Of a stretch of DNA of 64,000 nucleotides, positions 54,618-63,001 are shown one piece after another (positions within the stretch are counted from its first letter, which is position 1; each line of letters starts with the position of its first letter). Made by a program: the position numbers and the translations under genes. The DNA is taken from positions 1 to 64,000 of the forward strand of contig CAUTQY010000009.1 of NCBI GenBank assembly GCA_963540815.1, in the 5' to 3' direction. This stretch comes from Scybalousia_A sp963540815. Lineage in GTDB: Bacteria; Bacteroidota; Bacteroidia; Bacteroidales; P3. The notes under the pieces are model-generated. The model was not told the DNA's origin. It saw only the letters and a program-made list of their open reading frames with translations, and ran no database searches.

Positions 54618-56264
54618 CTATTCTATGTAGTCTATCTCTTGTTCTTGTATATCTTCTATAAATCTTGGAGGTATTGTTCTTTTTGTTTTGGAGTTTATAC
54701 CTTTGTTTTTCAGTTTTTCCAAAAGTCTTATTGTATTAGCGTTGCCTGTTTTAAGCTGTTTTGTGGCTTGCGTGTATTGTTCGGAAAGTCTGTCTGCCGT
54801 TTTACCCACTTCGTCAAAAGTATTCAAAAAAAGTAACAACTTATCGTATATCTTTCCGCAAGTATCGGCCATGGTTTGAGCCTCTTTGTTCCTTGTGTCT
54901 ATTTTCCACAGGTCTGCTATAAGTCTCAGACAGGAAATCATATTTGTAGCCGAAATAAGTATTATTTTTTTCTTGTAAGCATATTCCCAAAGTGTTACGT
55001 CGCTTTGCATTGCCAACAAACAAGCAGGCTCTATCGGTATAAACATCATAACAAAACCAATTCCACCCTTGTTTATATTTTCATAATTTTTGTTTGCAAG
55101 CTCGTCTATGTGAGATTTAACCGACTGCAAATGTTCTTTCAGGTAAAGTTCCTGTTGCGTACCGTCTTCGGCGTTAAAATATTTTTCGTAGGCGACCAAA
55201 GAAACTTTGGAATCTATCACAATTGTATTATCCTCTCCGTTTTCGTCGTTTGGCAAATGTATTATAAAGTCCGGTACAAGTCTTTTGTTTTCTTCCGTTT
55301 GCACGCTTTGTTGAGCCTCGTAATGTTCTCCTTTGATAAGTCCGCTGTTTTGCAATATGGTTTCCAAAACGTGTTCTCCCCAATTACCTGCTCGTTTGTT
55401 TTCTCCCTTCAAAGCGTTGGCTAAGTTGTTAGCCTCCCGGGAAACCCTGTTTGTTTCCTTAAACATGTTGTCTATTCGTTCTTTCAAACTTGTATGCATC
55501 TCCGTCTGCTTCAAATTACCGTCTTCTATTTGCTTTTTAAACTCATTTATTTGTTCTTTCAACGGAGAGACTATATTACTCATTTCTTTGGTGTTGCTTT
55601 CCGAAAATTTCTTTGTTGTTTCTTCCAATATCTTATTGGCGGAATTTTTCAAATACTCTTCGTTTTGTTTTCTTTGGGTTTCCATATCTTGTCTGAATGC
55701 GGAGAGTTGCTCGCTTAAATTTTTATTTTTTTCTTTTTCGGCACGCAAATCAGCCTCCGATTGTCTGTACTTGTCTTGCAAATCGGCAAAATCTTTTTGT
55801 AGTTTTTTGTAGTCCTCCTCTTGTTTTTCAAAAATACTTATCCTGTTTTCTTTTATTTTTATTTCTCCTTTCAGTGTGGTGTTTTCTTCCGTTTGAGTTT
55901 GTATTTTGTTTTCCTGTCCTTCTATTTTTTGTTTCTGTTCTTGTATTAGAGTGTTTTTTTCCTCTAACTTTTCTTTTATATACTCCTCTGCCTTCTTTGC
56001 TCTTGTTACATCATTGGATAAATCTATATTTTTGAGATTATAATTTTTAAGTTCTTTTTCTTTCTCGTTTAATTTTTCTTTGTAATCATTTATTTGAGTC
56101 TGCATATTGCTTATATCCGCACTCATTTTTGCATTTTCTTGTTGCAAGGAGGTTATTTCGTCTTTGTTGTTTTTTTGATTATACAATCGCTTGAAAAAAA
56201 CGGATGAAATAACGATAAAGACTATCAATAATAATGCTAAAACCATTAATATTATCGTGTTCAT
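54618..56264 (-). CDS. rmuC: DNA recombination protein RmuC
   Basis: 548 residues: one N-terminal membrane span (about 3-22), a long coiled coil (about 30-215, Lys/Glu/Gln-rich), and the RmuC domain (about 285-500) with NWGEHVLETILQNSGLIKGE, VPDFIIHLPND, the acidic-Lys pair VIDSKVSLVAYEKY of a PD-ExK-like fold, and MMFIPIEPACLLAM. RmuC limits DNA inversions at short inverted repeats in E. coli, of interest in a genome with many palindromes. It stands alone between porW and the divergent glycosyltransferase. Confidence 0.95.
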   Translation of the reverse strand: MNTIILMVLALLLIVFIVISSVFFKRLYNQKNNKDEITSLQQENAKMSADISNMQTQINDYKEKLNEKEKELKNYNLKNIDLSNDVTRAKKAEEYIKEKLEEKNTLIQEQKQKIEGQENKIQTQTEENTTLKGEIKIKENRISIFEKQEEDYKKLQKDFADLQDKYRQSEADLRAEKEKNKNLSEQLSAFRQDMETQRKQNEEYLKNSANKILEETTKKFSESNTKEMSNIVSPLKEQINEFKKQIEDGNLKQTEMHTSLKERIDNMFKETNRVSREANNLANALKGENKRAGNWGEHVLETILQNSGLIKGEHYEAQQSVQTEENKRLVPDFIIHLPNDENGEDNTIVIDSKVSLVAYEKYFNAEDGTQQELYLKEHLQSVKSHIDELANKNYENINKGGIGFVMMFIPIEPACLLAMQSDVTLWEYAYKKKIILISATNMISCLRLIADLWKIDTRNKEAQTMADTCGKIYDKLLLFLNTFDEVGKTADRLSEQYTQATKQLKTGNANTIRLLEKLKNKGINSKTKRTIPPRFIEDIQEQEIDYIE

Positions 56265-56357
56265 GTTTTTACGAGTATTTTATAAATTACCTTTTGCAAA
56301 GGTAGTATTTTTTGCAAAATCCAAAAGACAAAACCCTAATCATATACTTTTTTTTGT

Positions 56358-56365
56358 TAATTTTG
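56358..56365 (+). promoter_or_regulatory. -7 box (TAATTTTG) of the glycosyltransferase gene
   Basis: TAATTTTG lies 37 bases before ATG 56402 and downstream of the first in-frame ATG (56312), which is therefore not the start. Confidence 0.65.
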
Positions 56366-56401
56366 CACTTTAATAACCAGGAGATTGTAAGACTTTTTTT
56401 T

Positions 56402-57160
56402 ATGCAACACCCCTTAGTATCCATAATAACCGTTTGCTACAACGCAAAAGATTTGATAGAACCGACTATAAACAGTATTAGAAAACAAACCTATGATAAT
56501 TATGAATATATAATTATAGACGGAGGCTCTTCCGACGGCACAAAAGAAATCATAGAACAAAACAGAGACGCCGTAACAAAATATATTTCGGAAAAAGACG
56601 ATGGACTTTATTATGCAATGAATAAGGGCTTGGATTTGGCAACGGGGGAGTATGTATGGTTTATAAACGCCGGTGACCGCATTCCTCATAAAGATACATT
56701 GACAAAAATAATAGAATCTTCCTACTTGCCACAGGATATTTACTATGGCAAAACCAAGATTATAAACAAAAAAGGAGAGGTTATAGGTTTTCGCAGGTTG
56801 CAAGAACCGGAAAATCTTAACAAAAACAGTTTCCTTTGGGGTATGTTAGTCTGTCATCAATCTGCAATAGTAAGACGTTCTCTTGCTCAGTACTATGACA
56901 CAAGGTATAAGATAGACGCAGATTTTGAGTGGTTATTATCCGTAATAGAAAAATCAAATCCTACCCTTATACGACATTCAAGCAGAACATATTGTTATTT
57001 TTTGGAGGGAGGTTTGGCAAGAAAAAATATGTGGAAGGCAAACCTTGAGAGATACCGAATAATGATAAAACATTATGGCTTTTTTAAGACGACTTTCTAT
57101 AACATACTTATGGTATTCAGATACATAAGAGACAAATACAAAGGAGTTCAAATGACATAA
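56402..57160 (+). CDS. Family 2 glycosyltransferase
   Basis: 252 residues from ATG 56402 (MQHPLVSIITVCYNAKDLIE). The GT-A fold is plain: IIIDGGSSDGTKEII, EKDDGLYYAMNKGLDLATGE, VWFINAGDRI (DxD-like part, here AGD), and KIDADFEWLL near 180. This type (WcaA/GT2 short form) adds sugars to surface polysaccharide or lipid-linked glycans. It is single here, not in a polysaccharide cluster; fabG follows after 59 bases. Confidence 0.9.
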   Translation: MQHPLVSIITVCYNAKDLIEPTINSIRKQTYDNYEYIIIDGGSSDGTKEIIEQNRDAVTKYISEKDDGLYYAMNKGLDLATGEYVWFINAGDRIPHKDTLTKIIESSYLPQDIYYGKTKIINKKGEVIGFRRLQEPENLNKNSFLWGMLVCHQSAIVRRSLAQYYDTRYKIDADFEWLLSVIEKSNPTLIRHSSRTYCYFLEGGLARKNMWKANLERYRIMIKHYGFFKTTFYNILMVFRYIRDKYKGVQMT

Positions 57161-57219
57161 ATTCGTTATGTGTTTACACGTATGGTGTAATACATAACAT
57201 TAAATAAATCAAGGAGAAA

Positions 57220-57966
57220 ATGAAATTATTGGAAAACAAAGTGGCTTTGATAACGGGAGCCTCAAAAGGAATAGGAAAACAAATAGCGTTGTTTTATGCC
57301 AAAGAAGGAGCATTGGTAGCCTTTACCGACCTTAACAGAGACGAGGCTATGTGTCAAACGGAAAAAGAACTTTCGGATTTGGGTACAAAAGCAAAGGGGT
57401 ATGCGAGTAATGCCGCTTCGTTTGAAGATTCGGAAAAACTTGTGGACGAAGTAGTTAAGGAATTCGGCAAAATAGATATTCTGGTAAACAACGCGGGTAT
57501 TACAAAAGACAATCTTTTAATGCGTATGAGTGAAAAAGACTGGGATATGGTTATTGCCGTTAATCTAAAATCGGTTTTCAATCTTACCCACGCCGCTCAA
57601 AGATATATGATTAAACAAAAAAGCGGTTCCATTATCAATATGAGTAGTGTTGTGGGGGTTAGCGGCAATGCCGGACAATCAAACTACTCTGCTTCTAAGG
57701 CCGGTATTATAGGTTTTACCAAAAGTATTGCCAAAGAATTAGGTAGCAGAAACATACGCTCCAACGCCATAGCGCCGGGCTTTATTATTACCGATATGAC
57801 CGCACAAATACCCGATGAGGCTCGCAAGCAATGGGAAAAGCAAATACCCATGCGTAGGGGAGGACAACCGGAGGAGGTTGCAAAGGTTGCTGTTTTCTTG
57901 GGTTCCGATTTGTCCTCGTACGTTAGCGGACAGGTTATTCATGTTTGCGGTGCTATGAATTGTTAG
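57220..57966 (+). CDS. fabG: 3-oxoacyl-ACP reductase
   Basis: NADPH-dependent second step of each fatty-acid elongation cycle. The 248-residue SDR protein has the cofactor loop ALITGASKGIGKQIALFY, LVNNAGITKDNLLMRMSEKD, and the Ser-Tyr-Lys set in INMSSVVGVSGNAGQSNYSA with SKAG after it, then SNAIAPGFIITDM. TKDNLLMRM is a mark of FabG within the SDR family. fabH and plsX lie far away at 28-30 kb. An AT-rich inverted repeat (58027-58052) follows. Confidence 0.94.
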   Translation: MKLLENKVALITGASKGIGKQIALFYAKEGALVAFTDLNRDEAMCQTEKELSDLGTKAKGYASNAASFEDSEKLVDEVVKEFGKIDILVNNAGITKDNLLMRMSEKDWDMVIAVNLKSVFNLTHAAQRYMIKQKSGSIINMSSVVGVSGNAGQSNYSASKAGIIGFTKSIAKELGSRNIRSNAIAPGFIITDMTAQIPDEARKQWEKQIPMRRGGQPEEVAKVAVFLGSDLSSYVSGQVIHVCGAMNC

Positions 57967-58075
57967 GAAAAAGTTTTTTTATAAGATATTTTTAGTAAGA
58001 AAAATTTTCAAACAAAAGATTTTTAACTTTTTTGACTTCAAAAAGTTAATTAACCTTATAAAAATGTAATAAAAA

Positions 58076-59287
58076 ATGAGTAATAAAAAATTTGACCCTG
58101 CAATGGCTATAAACTCCGTTGCAGATGTTTCGGCAGAAAGAGGAGTTAATCCTAATGTAAATGACTCTGCCACTTTCACTTTTCCCAAAGGTCAACTTAT
58201 GACTGACACTTTTCACGGTGAGGCTGAGGGTTATTTTCTCTATTCGCGTCATTGGAATCCTTCCAATATATCTTTATGCAAAGCCTTAGCGGCTATGGAA
58301 GGCACAGAGTCTGCATGGGCTACGGGTTCGGGCATGGCTGCCATTACCTGTGCTTTGATGCAATGCCTTAAAGCAGGCGACCATGTCGTTGCCTCTATGA
58401 CTGTTTACGGAGGAACTTTTGCTTTCCTAAAAAATTATATCATAGACTATGGAGTAGAAGTTAGCTTTGTGGATACCACCAACATGGAAGAGGTAAAAAG
58501 GGCTTGCAAAAAAAACACAAAGGTTATTTATACCGAGACAATGTCTAACCCTTTGCTTAGAATAGCGAACATACCGGAACTTAGGAAAGTAGCAGACGAG
58601 TTCGGAGCAAGATTGATTGTGGACAACACTTTTACTCCTATGATTTTCTCTCCTTACAGACTTGGAGCACACGTTGTAGTTTATTCCATGACAAAATACG
58701 TTAACGGCAAAAATGACTGCGTGGCAGGTGCAATATGCGCAGATGCGGAGTTTATAAATGCTTTGATAGACGTAAACAACGGTACTGCTATGTTATTGGG
58801 ACCGGTTTTGGATTCTTTCCGCTCTACTTCCATATTAAAGAATTTATACGATTTGCACATAAGAATGAAAAAACATTCCGAAAATGCAATGTATCTGGCA
58901 GAAAGGTTCAATGCCCTAGGTATAAAAGTTAATTATCCCGGCATGCCCGAGCATATTGACCACAAACTTATGGTTTCTCAGTACAACGAACAATTCGGTT
59001 TCGGCGGTATGATAGCCATTGACCTTGGTACTGCAGAAAGAGCAAACGCCTTTATGGAAAAAATGCAAGAAAAAGGTGTCGGATATTTGGCTGTTTCTTT
59101 GGGATTTTTCCGTACTCTGTTCTCTTGCTCCGGCAAATCCACTTCCAGCGAAGTACCTCAGGAATACCAAGATAAAATGGGCATGTCCGAAGGTTTGGTT
59201 CGTTATTCCGTGGGTTTGGACAACGATATGTCCATGACTTTCGAAAAAATAGAAGAAGCTCTTAAAGAGTTGGGTTTTGTAAAATAA
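58076..59287 (+). CDS. Cys/Met-metabolism PLP enzyme (methionine gamma-lyase-like)
   Basis: 403 residues of the trans-sulfuration family. PLP-site pieces are visible: SRHWNPSNISLCKALAAMEG, ATGSGMAAITCAL, VYGGTFAFLKNY, IYTETMSNPLLRIANIPEL, VDNTFTPMIFSPYRLGA, and the PLP lysine in SMTKYVNGKND, then SVGLDND near the end. Substrate could be methionine (giving methanethiol), cystathionine or O-acetylhomoserine; the FTP after the DNT site fits lyases that break methionine, but this is not decisive. It has its own terminator. Confidence 0.88.
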   Translation: MSNKKFDPAMAINSVADVSAERGVNPNVNDSATFTFPKGQLMTDTFHGEAEGYFLYSRHWNPSNISLCKALAAMEGTESAWATGSGMAAITCALMQCLKAGDHVVASMTVYGGTFAFLKNYIIDYGVEVSFVDTTNMEEVKRACKKNTKVIYTETMSNPLLRIANIPELRKVADEFGARLIVDNTFTPMIFSPYRLGAHVVVYSMTKYVNGKNDCVAGAICADAEFINALIDVNNGTAMLLGPVLDSFRSTSILKNLYDLHIRMKKHSENAMYLAERFNALGIKVNYPGMPEHIDHKLMVSQYNEQFGFGGMIAIDLGTAERANAFMEKMQEKGVGYLAVSLGFFRTLFSCSGKSTSSEVPQEYQDKMGMSEGLVRYSVGLDNDMSMTFEKIEEALKELGFVK

Positions 59288-59307
59288 TTAAATCATAATT
59301 CCTATCA

Positions 59308-59350
59308 AAAATCCCTACTTTATATCGTTTTGTAAGGTAGGGATTTTTTT
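59308..59350 (+). terminator. Intrinsic terminator of the PLP-enzyme gene
   Basis: AAAATCCCTAC (59308-59318) is perfectly complemented by GTAGGGATTTT (59337-59347), then more T; 20 bases past the stop. Confidence 0.88.
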
Positions 59351-59394
59351 ATAAGAAATAGTGTAAGAAAAACCAAAGAAATGAAGGAGATTAG

Positions 59395-59535
59395 GTGCAA
59401 AGAGCTTGGACATTGCCAAAAGAAAACCTTACAACAGATTATGATAACGGAGAAATAATATTCAAGGGTATAGAGCAGTCTTATTATTATGAAGGCTATG
59501 AGATAATAAATAAAAACAAGGAATTATGGAAATAA
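59395..59535 (+). pseudogene. C-terminal gene fragment before the DUF262 remnant
   Basis: An open tail without a start: RAWTLPKENLTTDYDNGEI, then KGIEQSYYYEGYEIINKNKE, ending at TAA 59533-59535. The stop overlaps the DUF262 ATG by ten bases (ATGGAAATAA), the way two genes of one operon do. No family recognised; by position it may be the end of the methylase or other partner of a DUF262 system. Upstream a TAG (59392) and the terminator close it off. Confidence 0.5.
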
Positions 59536-59796
59536 AATCACACGAGATAAGCGTTAGGGAATTGGTTCAGGGTTATGTAAATAACAATGAAGACGGAATA
59601 AGAGCGTATTGTGGCAAATTGGATATTCGTCCGCCTTATCAGAGAGAATTTATCTATAATGATACGCAACGTTAAGCGGTTATAGATACTATTAAGAACA
59701 GATTTCCACTTAATGTTATGTATTGGGCAAAAAGAGACGGTGATAACGCGGTTCCGTACGGAATTATAGACGGGCAGCAACGTACGATAAGCATTT
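59526..59796 (+). pseudogene. Truncated DUF262 (GmrSD/ParB-like nuclease) gene
   Basis: From ATG 59526 the reading is ISVRELVQGYVNNNEDGIRA, KLDIRPPYQREFIYNDTQR, then an in-frame TAA (59673-59675), then AVIDTIKNRFPLNVMYWAKR and YGIIDGQQRTISI. PPYQREF and IDGQQRT are the DUF262 N-terminal marks (the DGQQR box is catalytic in the GmrS group). The family match ends at codon 90, where the shared 197-bp element begins (GGCAGA, 59797); the usual 350-600 residues after it are missing. DUF262 proteins act in defence against modified or foreign DNA. Confidence 0.85.
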
Positions 59797-59994
59797 GGCA
59801 GAAAAGATTATTGATTATTCTTTTCCAAACGTAGAGTCTCTTGTGTTTGTGTCGGAACAATTGAACGAAATAATAACGGATTTAAAAAATTACATTGAAC
59901 AAAATGGCATTGAAGTTTATGAAATTGTAGATATTCAATACGCCAAAAAGATTCGTTGCAAACCCTCCCTTCCCGTCCTTTTGTATCATTGCAA
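59797..59994 (+). repeat. Shared 197-bp element, copy B
   Basis: Matches 38446-38642 (opposite strand). It begins at GGCAGA directly after the DUF262 fragment and passes into CATTGCAAACCCTCC units. It is open in one frame (AEKIIDYSFPNVESLVFV, then NEIITDLKNYIEQNGIEV, ending DIQYAKKIRCKPS), likely an old protein end of unknown family carried with the repeat. Confidence 0.82.
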
Positions 59995-60007
59995 ACCCTC
60001 CTTTTGC

Positions 60008-60120
60008 GTCATTGTGAGACTTCGCAGAAGTTGTAGCAATCCACAAAAAAATAATGTTGTAAGCCATCATTGCTTAGCTATCGCTCGCAACAACACGTAA
60101 GGACAAAGTCTCGCAATGAC
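60008..60120. repeat. Short CGTCATTGCGAG inverted repeat (copy 5)
   Basis: GTCATTGTGAGACTT (60008-60022) pairs with AAGTCTCGCAATGAC (60106-60120) with one mismatch (T-C). Inner CATCATTGCTTAGC and the GCTCGCAACAAC parts are further units of the family. The tail 60121-60235 holds a short open end (SHFFLTDRWDFGKFGNDF, stop 60219) of no known family and otherwise nothing. Confidence 0.8.
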
Positions 60121-60235
60121 AGAAAGGGAGGATTTGTAAGGACAGCATGTCACATTTTTTTCTTACGGATCGCTGGGACTTTGGAAAGTTTGGTAATGAT
60201 TTTATAAGCAAGGAGTAGTTTGGAAAGTACTCAAA

Positions 60236-60829
60236 CTATTGTTCGGATATTATCTTTTGTAGATTTTCGAATAAACAAGATGTAGGTAAACCCATAACAT
60301 TATAAAAATCACCCTCTATTTTTTCTATGCCTATCATACCTATCCATTCTTGTATGCCATATGCGCCTGCTTTGTCCAAAGGGTTAAAAGTTTCCACATA
60401 ATATTTTATTGTTTGTAAAGAGAGTTGCTTAAAAAATACTTCGGTTTTTTCATAAAAACTAAGACTTTTTTTTGCAGTTTTGAGATAGCAACCCGTAATG
60501 ACAGAATGTTTTCTTGCAGATAATTTTTGTAATATATCTATGGCTTCTTGTTTGTCCTTCGGTTTTCCCAAGTATTCGTTATCTACAAAAACCATAGTGT
60601 CGCTACAAAGCAAAATCTCTTTTGCTCCTATTTTATCCGTAAAACTTGCTCCTTTTTTCTCTGCCAAATATAATGGTATTTGTTCCATACCTAGTTCTTT
60701 GGGATAAGTCTCCAAAGTATGTGTTTCTACCAAACGAATATTAAACCCCATTTGCTCCAAAAGTTGTTTGCGTCTGGGAGAACGAGAATTTAGAACAATG
60801 GTATAAGAGAATAATTTGTTAAAACACAT
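60236..60829 (-). CDS. maf: Maf-family nucleotide pyrophosphatase
   Basis: 197 residues. Hydrolyses non-canonical or dTTP/UTP nucleotides to monophosphates; YhdE-like by the general pattern. Motifs: IVLNSRSPRRKQLLEQMGF at the start, KEILLCSDTMVFVDNEYLGKP (usual ADTVV here SDTMV), RKHSVITG, and DKAGAYGIQEWIGMIGIEKI with GDFYNVMGLP. The N-terminal MCFNKLFSY may be extra. The start overlaps the UbiA-like gene by 11 bases. Confidence 0.94.
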   Translation of the reverse strand: MCFNKLFSYTIVLNSRSPRRKQLLEQMGFNIRLVETHTLETYPKELGMEQIPLYLAEKKGASFTDKIGAKEILLCSDTMVFVDNEYLGKPKDKQEAIDILQKLSARKHSVITGCYLKTAKKSLSFYEKTEVFFKQLSLQTIKYYVETFNPLDKAGAYGIQEWIGMIGIEKIEGDFYNVMGLPTSCLFENLQKIISEQ

Positions 60830-61766
60830 CCGTGTTAAAAATGTTTTGAGAAAAATGTACGGTAAATATTAATGATATATATATCATGCCAAGAAACCGA
60901 TAAAGAAAAACCAAATCGTCCGTTCGCTTAACTCTAAATAAGGCATAGAGATAATATATAAGCGGACAAATATTTATAATAACAAGAATAATTACATGTA
61001 TGATATCCATATACTCAAAAGAAAAATAGAGATAGCAGACATTGATAAGAATAAACAATACGGAGGAAAATACCAATAGGTTATTTGTCTTCTTTTCTCC
61101 GTATTTTGTTGCAAAGGTAGAAAAACCGGCTTTACTATTAGAATCCATATTAGCCAAATCCAAGGTAACATCTCTAATGAAAGTAAGCAGAAAAACAAAT
61201 ATTGACAGAAAAACAAATATTTTTCCAAAAGTAAGCCACGCCCAAACAGGTATTTTTATAAGAATTTCGGTTTGATAATGAGTAAACGCAAAGAACTCCA
61301 ACAAAAAGGGCATCAAAACCAATAGAGCATACAAAAAAGACAAACTAATATTACCGATAAGAACCTGACGTTTGTATTTGTAAGCATAAATATAAGACAA
61401 ACCCGCAAAAACCAAGCCCAGAGCCACTATTTGCCAAACATGATATTTGAAAGAAATATACCCTAAGATACCCAAACCTATTATTGCAAAGACATAAAAC
61501 ATTCCGATTTTTTTGCCATTATCCAACGAGGAGGTATTTTGTAATATGTCTGACATTTTGGTATCAAAGAAAGAACAGACGAGGTTAAGTCCTGCTATTA
61601 GAAATATTAATCCGAAGGTGAATAACAAATAATCCGAGGACGGAAGAATAGTCATTGGGAAATATATTTTGTAGAAAGGTAATATCAGACTAATTCTTGT
61701 GGCAATGGCAAGCAATAGTACCAAAACCAAACTTTGCCATCCCAAAAGTTTGAAATAAGATTTCAT
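60819..61766 (-). CDS. UbiA-like prenyltransferase
   Basis: 315 residues with eight or nine hydrophobic spans. The second Asp motif region is recognisable (FIRDVTLDLANMDSNSKAG, then FSTFATKYGEKK, cf. the KDxxDxxGDxxxG box). The first motif, usually NDxxDxxxD, is weak: NLVCSFFDTKMSDI keeps only the later two Asp. In Bacteroidota a geranylgeranylglycerol-phosphate-type UbiA gene is often next to maf, as here (11-base overlap). Substrate unknown; the degenerate first motif makes activity uncertain. Confidence 0.75.
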   Translation of the reverse strand: MKSYFKLLGWQSLVLVLLLAIATRISLILPFYKIYFPMTILPSSDYLLFTFGLIFLIAGLNLVCSFFDTKMSDILQNTSSLDNGKKIGMFYVFAIIGLGILGYISFKYHVWQIVALGLVFAGLSYIYAYKYKRQVLIGNISLSFLYALLVLMPFLLEFFAFTHYQTEILIKIPVWAWLTFGKIFVFLSIFVFLLTFIRDVTLDLANMDSNSKAGFSTFATKYGEKKTNNLLVFSSVLFILINVCYLYFSFEYMDIIHVIILVIINICPLIYYLYALFRVKRTDDLVFLYRFLGMIYISLIFTVHFSQNIFNTDVF

Positions 61767-61772
61767 TGTATT

Positions 61773-62999
61773 TTAATGTTTTATTTCGTTGATAAGTTTG
61801 CCGTCCCTATCGTAATATTTCCATACCCCAAAGGCTTTGCCGTCTTTGTATTCTCCTTCGGCTATCTTTTTGTTACCGAAAGAATATTCTATCCATTTGC
61901 CATTAGGTTTGCCCTCTGCAAAGGCTTGTTCTCTTAATTTGTTACCTGTTTGGTCAAAGAAAATCCAACTACCCGTTTTATTCCCATTGGAATAAAAGCC
62001 TTGCTCCACAATTTTGCCATTATAATATTTCTCCCATCTGCCGTTTAGTTTGCCGTTGATATAATCGGCTTTTTGATAAATGTCTCCCTTTTCGTCATAC
62101 AGGGTTTCCGTTCCGTTTTTTATTCCGTCTAAGTAATAAACAACAGTTTTCTTGGAGCCGTCGGAGTTAAACATTTCCCATTTTCCATTCATCAAACCTT
62201 TGGAAAATGCTCCGTGCATTTGTAATGAACCGTCTTCAAAAAAACTCTCCCAAATTCCCTCTTCTTTTCCGTTTATATAACTTCCCTTGTGCAGAAGTTT
62301 TCCGTTCTCATAATACGTTTGCCACAAGCCCTCTCGTTTTCCATTGCGATAATCTCCGCTTCTCCACTTCTCTCCTCCTTCATAGTAGTACGTCCATGTT
62401 CCCTCCTCCTTGCTTTCCTTATATGAACCCTCGCTTTCCTTGTTGCCGTTTTCTCTATAAAAATACTCCCATTTTCCATCCTTCTTGCCGTGTAAAAGCT
62501 CTCCACTCATATCCTTATAGCCATTGTCGTACCACCAAATTGCTTGTCCCTCCAATTCGTCATCTTTATAGGTAGTTTCAAGTTTTAGTTTGCCGTTTTT
62601 GTGATACTCCTTGTAAGTTCCTTCCTTTTTACCGTCTTTTACCTCACAAGAGTAGTACAACTGTCCATTGTCGTAATATGCAAGATTTTCTCCGTTACCA
62701 CTAACAATTTCTTGTTTTTTGATTTTCCCGTTTTTATAAAACCATTGCCAAACGCCTATTTTCCAACCCTTTTCATTATACATACCCTGTCTTTCCACAC
62801 TGATACCGTCATTATAGTAGTATACCCATTTGCCAAATTTATATTTGGTTTTTTCCTTGCCATTATCAACGTTTGTTATATGGAATCCTTCCGTTGCCTT
62901 GTTGCCATTAGCCCAAAACTCTTCAAATTTGGTAGTATCCTGTCCTTTGCATACAAAGACAATACAAAGCAAAAATAAAAATAGGTTGTATGATTTCAT
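61773..62999 (-). CDS. Exported MORN-repeat protein (YwqK-like)
   Basis: 408 residues: signal peptide (about 1-19, ending VCKGQ) and then about fifteen MORN_2 repeats of some 23 residues that run to the very end, each of the form NGKxxxxGxYxxGKKxGxWxxY (e.g. KFGKWVYYYNDG, REGLWQTYYENG, AFGVWKYYDRDG). Databases call such proteins YwqK family antitoxins; no toxin is near, and the export signal speaks for an envelope role instead. It is 2 bases from the DUF4270 gene and 6 from the UbiA-like gene. Confidence 0.9.
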   Translation of the reverse strand: MKSYNLFLFLLCIVFVCKGQDTTKFEEFWANGNKATEGFHITNVDNGKEKTKYKFGKWVYYYNDGISVERQGMYNEKGWKIGVWQWFYKNGKIKKQEIVSGNGENLAYYDNGQLYYSCEVKDGKKEGTYKEYHKNGKLKLETTYKDDELEGQAIWWYDNGYKDMSGELLHGKKDGKWEYFYRENGNKESEGSYKESKEEGTWTYYYEGGEKWRSGDYRNGKREGLWQTYYENGKLLHKGSYINGKEEGIWESFFEDGSLQMHGAFSKGLMNGKWEMFNSDGSKKTVVYYLDGIKNGTETLYDEKGDIYQKADYINGKLNGRWEKYYNGKIVEQGFYSNGNKTGSWIFFDQTGNKLREQAFAEGKPNGKWIEYSFGNKKIAEGEYKDGKAFGVWKYYDRDGKLINEIKH

Positions 63000-63001
63000 A
63001 A

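Noticed and set aside
57967..58075. SAM or other riboswitch before the PLP lyase
   Set aside because: The leader is short, AT-rich and holds only one A/T hairpin (58027-58052); none of the conserved riboswitch cores was seen.
61773..62999. Toxin-antitoxin system (YwqK antitoxin name)
   Set aside because: No toxin gene is adjacent and the protein has an export signal.
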